52,542 nucleotides of DNA from an uncultured bacterium. Lineage in GTDB: Bacteria; Gemmatimonadota; Gemmatimonadetes; Longimicrobiales; RSA9. The notes below the pieces were generated by a model. The model did no database searches. It saw only the letters and a program-made list of their open reading frames with translations, and was not told the origin of the DNA. Location of the stretch: NCBI GenBank assembly GCA_937889645.1, contig CALBZE010000092.1:1-52542 (forward strand), given 5' to 3'. Made by a program: the position numbers and the translations under genes. Shown here piece after piece: positions 1 through 6,610 of the stretch. How positions within the stretch are numbered: position 1 is the stretch's first letter; every line of letters starts with the position of its first letter.

Positions 1-63
1 CCGGCGTGCCCGGCGTGCCCGGCGTGCCCGGCGTGCCCGGCGTGCCCGGCGTGCCCGGCGTGC
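1..63. repeat. 9-bp tandem repeat, seven perfect copies
   Basis: The window opens with seven uninterrupted copies of the 9-mer CCGGCGTGC and then breaks off into CGGGCCC. The array probably extends beyond the left edge. In one plus-strand frame it would read as a Gly-Val-Pro triplet repeat, but that frame runs into the start of the next gene out of phase and stops at 218, so I treat the array as an intergenic minisatellite rather than a coding repeat. Confidence 0.9.
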
Positions 64-108
64 CGGGCCCGATCGTTCGGGCACGGCGCGTGCGTATCCC
101 CGCCCGGC

Positions 109-1635
109 ATGAAACGCATGTTTGGTCGGGCGCGGGCGCGGGGACGCAAGCGTTGGGCGCGGATCGGCGCCGCAGGCATCGCCGCGGCCGTGCTCTACTG
201 GCTCCTGCCACTCGGTGAAGACGACGCGGTGCTGCGTCTCGTGCTCGCCGCGCCCGATGGCGAGTACGCCGAGGAGCTCCGCGTGCCGGCGGCGTGGGCG
301 GACACGACCGCGGCGCGGTCGGGCGGCGTGGTACGGGTTCCGCTCCTCTTCGCCGTGGTGAACCTGGGCAAGGAGCCGGCGACGCCCGGGCGACTGGAGC
401 TGAGCGTGCCGACGCGGTTCAACCTGGTGCGCAACGACGGCCAGCCGCTGCACGGGCGGATCGCCGCGGGGTCGCCGCTGGTGCGGTACGAGATCCCGGT
501 GACGCTGCCGCGGGTGGAGGCGGACGGGGAGGCGGCGCCGCTGGCCATGCTGGACACGCTCTGGCTGGAGCCGGTGATCCCATCGTTCTACTGCGTGACG
601 ATGGCGGACTCGGTTCCGGACTTCGTCCCTGCGCCGCCCGCGCCGGTCGAAGCGATCGCGCGGGTGCAGATCTTCTACTCCTTCGAGGGCGGCGACCTCG
701 AGAGTCGCCAGACCGGGCTCATCACGGTCCAGCTCGATCCGCGGCAGCTCGAGCGGGAGGCGCCGGATCCGCCGCCGGTCTTCCCGGCGTCGTTCCGGGA
801 GCCGTACGTGCCGCGCCCTCCGCTCGGGGAGCTGAGCTACGGGGGGAGTCGGCGGGCGTTCTGCGGCGAGCCGGAGTTCCCGATCGAGATCCTCAGCACG
901 CTCTGGCTTACGCCGAGCGGCGGGCGCTTCATCGTCCTCGACCACGGCGGTGTCCCGCGCAAGTACCTGTTCGATCTCAACGGGGACAGCATCATCGAGC
1001 TGGAGATGTGGGACCCGGACGGGGACGGCGACTTCGAGGCCTGGCGCCAGGCGCGCATGCCGATCCCGGCCTTCCTCCTCCCGCCTCCCATCCCGCCGCA
1101 GCCCGACTACGGCCAGCTCCTGGCCAGGTACTCGGCCGAGGACCTGGCCGCGTACGACCGGTACCACGGCGCGATCGATCGACCCTACCAGCCCCGCACG
1201 GCGCCCCCGGACACCACGCCCCGGAAAGACCGGTTCCGGCCCATGATCCTGGCCGGCGTCGACGACTCGAAGCGAGAAAGGGAAGCCGGCCAGACGTACA
1301 AGGGCCCCGTCGGGCCGAGGCTCCTCGGCGATCCGGTGGACCGGCCCGGTGGGCGTCGGCCGCCTGTGACTCGCCCGCCGGCGACCCGGCAGCCGGAGCC
1401 TGACCGCGCGCCGGCGCCCGGTCGCGCGCCCGACCCCGGCCGGGCCCCGGATCCGCGCCGCCGCGGCGACGAGCCCGCGCCGCCGCCTCCGCCGATACGC
1501 CCCGATCCTGCGGCTCCCGACACCGTCGGCAGGGGCCGCACGGAGCCCGCGGCTCGCGAGCCGGAGCAGGCGCCGCGTCGTCGCGAGCCGAAGCTGCTGG
1601 GCGTGCCCGTCGACTCGATCCGCGGCCGCAACTGA
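109..1635 (+). CDS. Membrane-anchored hypothetical protein with Pro/Arg-rich tail
   Basis: I do not recognise a family. The 508-residue protein begins with a basic stretch (residues 1-20) and one hydrophobic segment (about 21-34), which fits an N-in signal anchor with the remainder outside the cytoplasm. A beta-rich region follows to about residue 280. Near residues 287-305 there is an Asp-rich stretch (DLNGDSIIELEMWDPDGDGD) resembling calcium-binding loops of dockerin/EF-hand type. The last 130 residues are rich in Pro, Arg, Asp and Ala, consistent with a wall- or periplasm-spanning tail. A short motif of the form P-x-LLG-x-PVD occurs twice, at both ends of that tail. Function unknown; the reading frame itself is convincing because it stays open through very biased composition. 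Confidence 0.75.
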   Translation: MKRMFGRARARGRKRWARIGAAGIAAAVLYWLLPLGEDDAVLRLVLAAPDGEYAEELRVPAAWADTTAARSGGVVRVPLLFAVVNLGKEPATPGRLELSVPTRFNLVRNDGQPLHGRIAAGSPLVRYEIPVTLPRVEADGEAAPLAMLDTLWLEPVIPSFYCVTMADSVPDFVPAPPAPVEAIARVQIFYSFEGGDLESRQTGLITVQLDPRQLEREAPDPPPVFPASFREPYVPRPPLGELSYGGSRRAFCGEPEFPIEILSTLWLTPSGGRFIVLDHGGVPRKYLFDLNGDSIIELEMWDPDGDGDFEAWRQARMPIPAFLLPPPIPPQPDYGQLLARYSAEDLAAYDRYHGAIDRPYQPRTAPPDTTPRKDRFRPMILAGVDDSKREREAGQTYKGPVGPRLLGDPVDRPGGRRPPVTRPPATRQPEPDRAPAPGRAPDPGRAPDPRRRGDEPAPPPPPIRPDPAAPDTVGRGRTEPAAREPEQAPRRREPKLLGVPVDSIRGRN

Positions 1636-1664
1636 CCCCGTGCCGGGAACATTTGTTGCGCTTC

Positions 1665-1697
1665 GCGTCCGGGCCGGGGCCGCGACGGCCCGGACGC
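1665..1697 (+). terminator. Strong GC hairpin after the first gene
   Basis: GCGTCCGGGCC (1665-1675) pairs perfectly with 1687-1697 across an 11-nt loop. It lies between the stop of the upstream gene and the start of the DksA-like gene. There is no T-run after it, so it may be a factor-dependent or weak terminator. Confidence 0.4.
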
Positions 1698-1718
1698 TCA
1701 ACTCCACCGTAGACGCGG

Positions 1719-2108
1719 ATGAACCAGAAGCAGCGGGCCCATCTGGAAAAGAGACTCCTGCGAGAGAGGGAGCGTGCGCTCCGGGCGCTGGCGCAATTCG
1801 ACGAGCGCGCCAAGGTGTCGCAGCAGGAGGACGACGGGGACCTGACCACATACCCGTTCCACTTCGCCGACGAGGGGACCGACACGATGGAGCAGGAGAA
1901 GGAGTTCCTGCTCGCGAGCAAGGAGGGTCGACTGGTTTACTGGATCGACGACGCGTTGCGCACGCTCTACAAGGAGCCGGAACGGTTCGGGGTGTGCGCC
2001 GAGTGCGGGTCGCCGATCGGATTCGAGCGTCTCGACATCGTGCCGTGGGCACGGCTGTGCGTGAACTGTCAGCGCGCGGAGGAGGAGCGGTTCGGCGCGG
2101 CGGCCTGA
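1719..2108 (+). CDS. DksA/TraR-family zinc-finger protein
   Basis: The 129-residue protein has the two-part layout of DksA/TraR proteins. An N-terminal helical part (residues 1-85, rich in Arg, Glu and Leu) would form the coiled coil that enters the RNA polymerase secondary channel. A C-terminal C4 zinc finger uses C93, C96, C114 and C117. Such proteins adjust transcription initiation, in E. coli together with ppGpp. The length is nearer to short DksA homologues than to the 70-residue TraR. An acidic EDDGD stretch at about 37-41 sits near the expected coiled-coil tip, but I cannot align it to the DxxDxA motif with certainty. Many bacteria carry several paralogues, so its role here (global or specialised) is open. 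Confidence 0.85.
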   Translation: MNQKQRAHLEKRLLRERERALRALAQFDERAKVSQQEDDGDLTTYPFHFADEGTDTMEQEKEFLLASKEGRLVYWIDDALRTLYKEPERFGVCAECGSPIGFERLDIVPWARLCVNCQRAEEERFGAAA

Positions 2109-2147
2109 CGCGTCGGCGCCCGGCTCGAGGCAGCCACGTCGACTGGC

Positions 2148-2531
2148 TCACCCGTGCTGCGCGGCGCGTGATTCGGGCCGTTGCTCGGTCTGTAGTGCCT
2201 GCCACGGCCATCGCCCCTGCAACTCGACCTCGAGGGAGAAGCTCAGGAAGGTTCGGATCAAGACGATCAATCCGAGGAACGCGACGCTCTGGAGCGTGAG
2301 AGAGACTGCGACCGTGCGGACGATGTCGGCGGCGATCAAGAACTCGAGGCCGAGGAGGACGGTGCGTCCGATCCCCTGGCGCAGCCGATCGTAGGCCTCG
2401 CCGAAGTCACGGCGTTTCGCGGCGCGGGCGAGGACCAGGGCGCAGGTGGCGACGGTGCCGACGGCAATGACGCCGAGTCCGGCGATCTCGAGGAGCTCTG
2501 TGGTCGCCCGGGCGACCTCACGGGTATCCAT
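2148..2531 (-). CDS. DUF1622-family small membrane protein
   Basis: A 127-residue protein with hydrophobic segments near residues 13-36, 58-76 and 78-98. The arrangement (short N-terminus, first membrane helix, a basic loop containing YDRLRQGIGR, then a LLGLEFLIAADIVRT helix pair) is what I know from DUF1622 proteins, whose function is unknown. I placed the start at the methionine of MDTREVA because the longer reading adds a Pro/His-rich stretch with no sign of conservation. It is transcribed in the same direction as thyX upstream, from which a stable hairpin separates it. Confidence 0.7.
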   Translation of the reverse strand: MDTREVARATTELLEIAGLGVIAVGTVATCALVLARAAKRRDFGEAYDRLRQGIGRTVLLGLEFLIAADIVRTVAVSLTLQSVAFLGLIVLIRTFLSFSLEVELQGRWPWQALQTEQRPESRAAQHG

Positions 2532-2586
2532 TGCCCTCGCGTGCGGCGGTGACGGCGGAGCGAACGGAGGGTGCGATGCAAGACGT

Positions 2587-2614
2587 CGGCCGGGATGCCC
2601 GCGCATCCCGGCCG
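2587..2614 (-). terminator. Hairpin downstream of thyX
   Basis: A near-perfect inverted repeat, GGCCGGGATGC (2588-2598) with its complement at 2603-2613 and one more C-G pair outside, encloses a 4-nt loop. It lies 41 bases past the thyX stop and before the DUF1622 gene, so it most likely ends thyX transcription. No T-run follows. Confidence 0.5.
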
Positions 2615-2654
2615 GCGCGTGTCGTCCTGGCGGGCGAATTCGACGGCCCGCGGC

Positions 2655-3434
2655 TCAGACCCGCGGATAATCCGTCTCGATCACCCGGAACCCGTTCGGC
2701 TGTTCGACGACGCGGTAATCTCCGAAGAGGTTGGGCGCCTCGGCACGCAGCACCTCGAGCACCTTGAGCGCGAGCTCGCGGATCTCGGCCTCGGCCGTGG
2801 CGGAGCCGCGCATCTCGAGGAAGTGGCGCCACGCGCGGGCGTTCCCGGTGACGACGATCTTGGTCTCGGTCGAGTTGGGGAGGACGCTGCGCGCGGCCTG
2901 GCGCGCCCGCTTGCGACGCATCGTCGCCTTGGGCTCGTCCTGGACCTGCGTCTCGATCTCGGCGAGGAGCGCGCGGTAGTCCTCGAGGGCGCGCTCGCAG
3001 CTCTTCTTCCAGATCTCGAACGCGGGCGTGCCTTCCTCGATCTCCGGCGGAAGGACGAAGGCGACGTCGGACTCGTCGACGTACCGCTGGCTGAGCTGCG
3101 AGTAGGAGAAATGCCGGTGCCGGACGAGCTCGTGGGTCAGCGCGCGGCTCACCCCCTCGAAGAGCAGGCTCCAGACGGCGTGCTCGAGGACGCTGCCATG
3201 GCGCACGGCCAGAATGTTGTCGAGGTACTCCGCGTTGGTGGTGCGTCCCGAGATCAGGCGGTGTCCGCCCTCGAGCCCGGCGTCGGGGCCGAAGCTGAGG
3301 TAGCAGAGCCGCCCGGCGAACTCGGCCAGCTCCTGTCCGGCGACGTCGGTGTCGCTCTTCCAGCGGATGTGGGGTGCGCCCACGTACTCCTGGCGGGCCA
3401 GCAGCGTGACCTTCGGTTCGCGGAAGATGTGCAT
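2655..3434 (-). CDS. thyX: Flavin-dependent thymidylate synthase ThyX
   Basis: ThyX makes dTMP from dUMP using FAD, NADPH and methylene-tetrahydrofolate, replacing the classical ThyA enzyme. The diagnostic motif RHRxxSxxxxSxR is present as RHRHFSYSQLSQR at residues 105-117, preceded by the conserved H85 region (HGSVLEHAVWS). The 259-residue length, counted from MHIFREPKV, is usual for the family. The longer open frame would add 23 residues without family similarity. A good promoter lies about 67 bases upstream of this start. Because ThyX yields tetrahydrofolate directly, its carriers can lack dihydrofolate reductase; the folate-linked enzymes 3 kb away (metH and the MetF fusion) share the same cofactor pool. 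Confidence 0.95.
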   Translation of the reverse strand: MHIFREPKVTLLARQEYVGAPHIRWKSDTDVAGQELAEFAGRLCYLSFGPDAGLEGGHRLISGRTTNAEYLDNILAVRHGSVLEHAVWSLLFEGVSRALTHELVRHRHFSYSQLSQRYVDESDVAFVLPPEIEEGTPAFEIWKKSCERALEDYRALLAEIETQVQDEPKATMRRKRARQAARSVLPNSTETKIVVTGNARAWRHFLEMRGSATAEAEIRELALKVLEVLRAEAPNLFGDYRVVEQPNGFRVIETDYPRV

Positions 3435-3766
3435 GTCCCTGGGCTCCGAGGGTGGGTTTCCGTGCTGCGTCGCGCGGAACGCGCCGTCGACTGGGCGGGG
3501 CAAAGGTACGGCCGAGGCGGCCGGCTCTCAAGGGCCGGCGTAGGCCGCGTCGACCGCGTCGACCGCGTCGTCGGTCGCGTCCGTCGCGCCGCCGTTCGCC
3601 GCGCCGGCTCCCCTGCACGCGGCCGCGCCGGCCGCCCCGCCGGTAGCCGCACTGGCCGCCGCGTCGCTCGCCGGCAATAGGTGCGCAGTCCGCTTGCGCC
3701 GGTCCGGGGCCGGACGCAAGATATCGGGCCCCAACCCTGCACGGTCTTGATCGGAGGTCGACACCG
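3435..3766. other. Intergenic region between thyX and the nfu-like gene with short GC repeats
   Basis: This 332-base stretch separates divergent genes. It contains the thyX promoter (3501-3532), imperfect 9-bp repeats of GCGTCGACC at 3547-3590, and a bulged hairpin around 3693-3720 (arms CTTGC/GCAAG and GTCCG/CGGAC). A minus-strand frame stays open across the repeats (3528-3764) but is almost pure Ala/Asp/Gly and looks fortuitous. Confidence 0.6.
3501..3532 (-). promoter_or_regulatory. Putative thyX promoter
   Basis: On the minus strand TTGAGA is followed after exactly 17 bases by TACCTTTG. This fits a sigma-70-like -35/-10 pair, and also the Bacteroidetes-type TTG...TAnnTTTG pattern with a 20-base spacer. 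It ends about 67 bases before the thyX start codon. Confidence 0.6.
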
Positions 3767-4036
3767 GTGTCAGTGACGATCAGGTTCCAGCCCACGCCGA
3801 ATCCGAACGCGGGGAAGTTCGTCGTCGACCGCGAGATCGTCGCGGGCGACCGGCCGCGCAGCTACGGCAGTCGGGAGGAGGCGGCCGGGGATCCGCTGGC
3901 GCTGGCGCTGTTCGAGCTGGAGGGCGTGGCCAGCGTGTTCATGGTCGAGGACTTCGTGACGGTAACCAAGGAGCCCTCGGCGGATTGGGACGACCTGATC
4001 CCGCGGGTCGAGGACGCGATCCGCCGCAGCCTCTGA
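3767..4036 (+). CDS. Nfu/NifU N-terminal domain protein
   Basis: The 89-residue protein consists almost wholly of the Nfu N-terminal fold. It opens with the IRFQPTPNPNAGKF signature and contains the LFELEGVASVF...DFVTVTK segment. Nfu scaffold proteins deliver Fe-S clusters, but the cluster is held by a C-terminal CxxC domain that is absent here. This stand-alone N-domain therefore probably acts as a partner or regulatory module; the family has many such short members of uncertain role. The start is GTG, chosen because a clear GGAGG lies 9 bases upstream. Confidence 0.85.
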   Translation: MSVTIRFQPTPNPNAGKFVVDREIVAGDRPRSYGSREEAAGDPLALALFELEGVASVFMVEDFVTVTKEPSADWDDLIPRVEDAIRRSL

Positions 4037-4088
4037 GGCGGCCGACGGCGGCGCAACGAGGGATCGCAACGGGTGGACGGGTCACGGG

Positions 4089-5438
4089 ATGGAACGCGCG
4101 CCACTTGACCGGCCGACGTCCGACGAACTCGATCGCTACGCCGCCCGCCGCGCGCGGGTGGCGGAGCTGCTGGGCCACGACGGCGTACTCGTGCTCCCGG
4201 CGGGGCGGGAAGTGGTGGTAGGGCGTGACCTCGAGCTGCGCTACCGGCCGGACCCCGACTTCTACTACCTCACCGGCTACACCGAGCCGTCTGCGGTGCT
4301 GGTCCTGGCACCGGGGCACGACGAGGGCGAGTTCTGGCTCTTCGTGCGCCCCCGCGACCCGGATCGGGAGCGCTGGACCGGCGTGCGCGGCGGTCCCGAG
4401 GCGGCCCGCGAGGTCTACCGGGCCGACGTCGCGGTTCCGCTGGACGAGCTGGACCGGCGGCTCCCGGACCTCCTGCGCACCCGCGAGGCGATCTACTACC
4501 CGCTCGGCGCCGGCCCCGAGGCCGTCGACAGGATCGTCCGGCAGGCCGTCGAGCGCGCGCGGGCGACGCGCCAGCGCCGCGGGATCGGCCCGCGTCGCCT
4601 CTCGGACCCGGGCGTGATCCTCGACGAGCTGCGCCTGATCAAGGACGAGCACGAGCTGGCGCTGCTCCGCGAGGCCGCGCTCATCACCGCGGAAGGGTTC
4701 ATCGAAGCCGCGCCCACGATCGTGCCGGGCGCAGGGGAGTGGGAGGTCGAGGCCGCGCTGGAGGCCGCGTTCCGCCGGCGCGGCGCGGAGGGCGTCGGAT
4801 TCGGCACCATCGTCGCCTCGGGCGCGAACGCCACGGTGCTGCACTACATCGAGAACCGCCGGCGCATGGCGGCGGGTGACCTCGTCGTCATCGACGCGGG
4901 CGCGCACTACCGCGGCTACAACGGCGACATCTCGCGCACGTTCCCGGTCTCCGGCCGTTTCTCCCCGCTCCAGCGCGAGCTGTACGACGCGGTCCTGGAC
5001 GCGCACGACCGCGCGATCGCGGCAGTCCGTCCCGGCACGACGACGGAGGAGGTGCACCGGACCGCACTCCGCATCCTGGCCGAAGCCATGGTCTCCTTCG
5101 GGCTGCTGAAGGGCGACGTCGGCGGCCTGATCGAGTCCGGGGAGTACCGGACGTACTACCCGCACCAGACGTCGCACTGGCTGGGGCTGGACGTGCACGA
5201 CGTGGGCGACTACGCGCTCCGCGGCGAGCCGCGTCGTCTCGAGCCCGGGATGGTCCTCACCGTCGAGCCCGGCCTCTACGTGCCGCAGGACGCGGAGGAT
5301 GCGCCCGCCGAGCTGCGCGGGCTCGGGATCCGCATTGAGGACGACGTCGTCGTGACCGAGGCCGGGCACGAGATCCTCACGGCGGCCATTCCAGCGCAGG
5401 CCCATCGTATCGAAGCACTTCTCGGCAGAAGCGGTTGA
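4089..5438 (+). CDS. pepP: Xaa-Pro aminopeptidase (M24, PepP type)
   Basis: A cytosolic metallopeptidase that removes N-terminal residues preceding proline. The N-terminal aminopeptidase-P domain (about 1-170) carries the DPDFYYLTGYTEPSAVLVL signature. The C-terminal pita-bread domain (about 185-440) carries the dinuclear metal site: D269 and D280 in VIDAGAHYRGYNGDIS, a His in SHWLGLDVHDVG, and the glutamates of TVEPGLY and IRIEDDVVV. At 449 residues it is the usual length. The last 62 bases overlap the end of the convergent HExxH gene. It begins 52 bases after the Nfu-like gene and may be co-transcribed with it. Confidence 0.93.
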   Translation: MERAPLDRPTSDELDRYAARRARVAELLGHDGVLVLPAGREVVVGRDLELRYRPDPDFYYLTGYTEPSAVLVLAPGHDEGEFWLFVRPRDPDRERWTGVRGGPEAAREVYRADVAVPLDELDRRLPDLLRTREAIYYPLGAGPEAVDRIVRQAVERARATRQRRGIGPRRLSDPGVILDELRLIKDEHELALLREAALITAEGFIEAAPTIVPGAGEWEVEAALEAAFRRRGAEGVGFGTIVASGANATVLHYIENRRRMAAGDLVVIDAGAHYRGYNGDISRTFPVSGRFSPLQRELYDAVLDAHDRAIAAVRPGTTTEEVHRTALRILAEAMVSFGLLKGDVGGLIESGEYRTYYPHQTSHWLGLDVHDVGDYALRGEPRRLEPGMVLTVEPGLYVPQDAEDAPAELRGLGIRIEDDVVVTEAGHEILTAAIPAQAHRIEALLGRSG

Positions 5439-5913
5439 CCCACGCTGCCGCGCGGCTGTTCACCCCCCGTTCCGTCACTTCCCGTCCATCGCGCCACTGC
5501 TCGTAGTGCACGATCTCGTGGGCGAGGTCGTGCATGAGGCGAAGGATCGAGTCGGGGCTGGAGATCCCGAAGTCGCGCTCGAGGACGTCGACCTTTCCGG
5601 CGCCGAGGTAGATCCGGACCACGTCGCCGGGCGAGTACTCGGGCGGCGGGATCACGAACACCGCCCAGCCGGGCGGCTCCTCGTGCCCCATCACCGTCGC
5701 GTGCGGGACGACGGTGACGCGGACGGGGTGGCGGAAGGGCACCTGGTCACGAATCCAGCGGGCGAATCGTTTAAGGAGCGCCCGGGCGTCGTCGCGCACG
5801 CCGGGGTAGAAGCGGAGCCGGAAGCCGGGCCTCCCCGTAGCGATCACGCGTGGCTCCCTGCCGCGGTGCGGCGGGCCGTATCTGGCGAGAAGCTCGCCGG
5901 CCGGAACGTTCAT
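5377..5913 (-). CDS. Putative zincin-fold metallopeptidase (HExxH)
   Basis: I cannot name the family. The 178-residue protein has HEIVH at residues 132-136 in a helix (LMHDLAHEIVHYEQW), the zinc-binding signature of zincins, and E148 in TERGVNSRAA is a candidate third ligand. No signal peptide or membrane segment is visible, so it is probably cytosolic. The start at MNVPAGELL is preceded by a strong GGAGG, and the longer open frame upstream has no conserved character. Its last 20 codons overlap the 3' end of the pepP gene on the other strand. Both frames look real, since each keeps sensible composition up to its stop. Confidence 0.7.
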   Translation of the reverse strand: MNVPAGELLARYGPPHRGREPRVIATGRPGFRLRFYPGVRDDARALLKRFARWIRDQVPFRHPVRVTVVPHATVMGHEEPPGWAVFVIPPPEYSPGDVVRIYLGAGKVDVLERDFGISSPDSILRLMHDLAHEIVHYEQWRDGREVTERGVNSRAAAWVNRFCREVLRYDGPALEWPP

Positions 5914-6101
5914 CGCGCCTCCTTCGCACGGGGGCGCAGGGCGGCAATCCCCGAGCCAGGGGCGGCCGTTCCGCGTCGGAGCGCGCAGAACCCGGCGGCC
6001 CGCGGTCGTCCCGGGGCGCATGCGAAGTTTGGGCCGTTTGCGGCATCTATATGTGATAAAGGGCGCCGCTGGGGCGCAGAAATCAGCACCGAAGGAAAGT
6101 C

Positions 6102-6293
6102 GTGGAAATTCCGTTCGATCCCCCCGTTCACCCTTTCTCAGACGTCGACGACATCCGGCGCTGGATCGATGAGTTGCACAGGCTCGCCAGGGAGCACCAG
6201 GACGATCCGGAGAACCTCCCGCTGATCGAGGAGCGGATCCGGGATGCACGGAGCTGGCTCGCCTTTCGGGGCTACGAACGCGTTTCGGACTGA
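6102..6293 (+). CDS. Small hypothetical protein
   Basis: A 63-residue acidic protein predicted to be mostly helical (DDIRRWIDELHRLAREHQ and LPLIEERIRDARSWLAF), with no cysteines and no membrane segment. The GTG start has GGAAAG a few bases upstream, which is the main support beyond its coding-like composition. It stands alone between a divergent gene and metH. Function unknown. Confidence 0.55.
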   Translation: MEIPFDPPVHPFSDVDDIRRWIDELHRLAREHQDDPENLPLIEERIRDARSWLAFRGYERVSD

Positions 6294-6610
6294 AACGTCG
6301 GGGCCCGACGCGAGGCCGCGGCGCGTTGCGCACGGCCCTTGCGTGTGGTAGCTTCGGCGAACAATTCGGGAATCGGCGGACGGATTTGGGGGCCGCTTGC
6401 CACCGCCGGGCGGAGGTGTCCACGAGGGCGCCAGCCGCCGAAACAAAGGTCTAAAGTGCCGGGCAGTCCATTGTCCAATCTTCGACTACCCTCGCACCCA
6501 CAAGTGGCTGCGGGGGTTTCGTGTTTTTCGGGCGTAACCCCGGCGATGCGGCAGGCATCGCGGTCCGGCCGGCGTGCGAGCTCGGCGGAACGCGCTGGAT
6601 TGGGAGCGAC
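6294..6610. other. Long leader upstream of metH, no recognised riboswitch
   Basis: The 317 bases before metH hold no convincing gene. A weak promoter-like pair (TTGCGT at 6339-6344, CAATTC at 6362-6367, 17-base spacing) would give a leader of about 240 nt. I looked for the core motifs of cobalamin, SAM and SAH riboswitches and did not find them. Some structure is possible around 6490-6530 but I cannot define it. Confidence 0.4.

Noticed and set aside
6..218. Gly-Val-Pro repeat protein at the left edge
   Set aside because: Only the repeat gives it character; after it the frame overlaps the next gene out of phase and turns Arg-rich before stopping.
3528..3764. Ala-rich 78-residue minus-strand frame between thyX and the Nfu-like gene
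   Set aside because: Built from short DNA repeats, with no domain and no good ribosome site.
6294..6610. Cobalamin or SAM/SAH riboswitch before metH
   Set aside because: The position is right but none of the conserved core motifs could be found by eye; a covariance-model search would be decisive.
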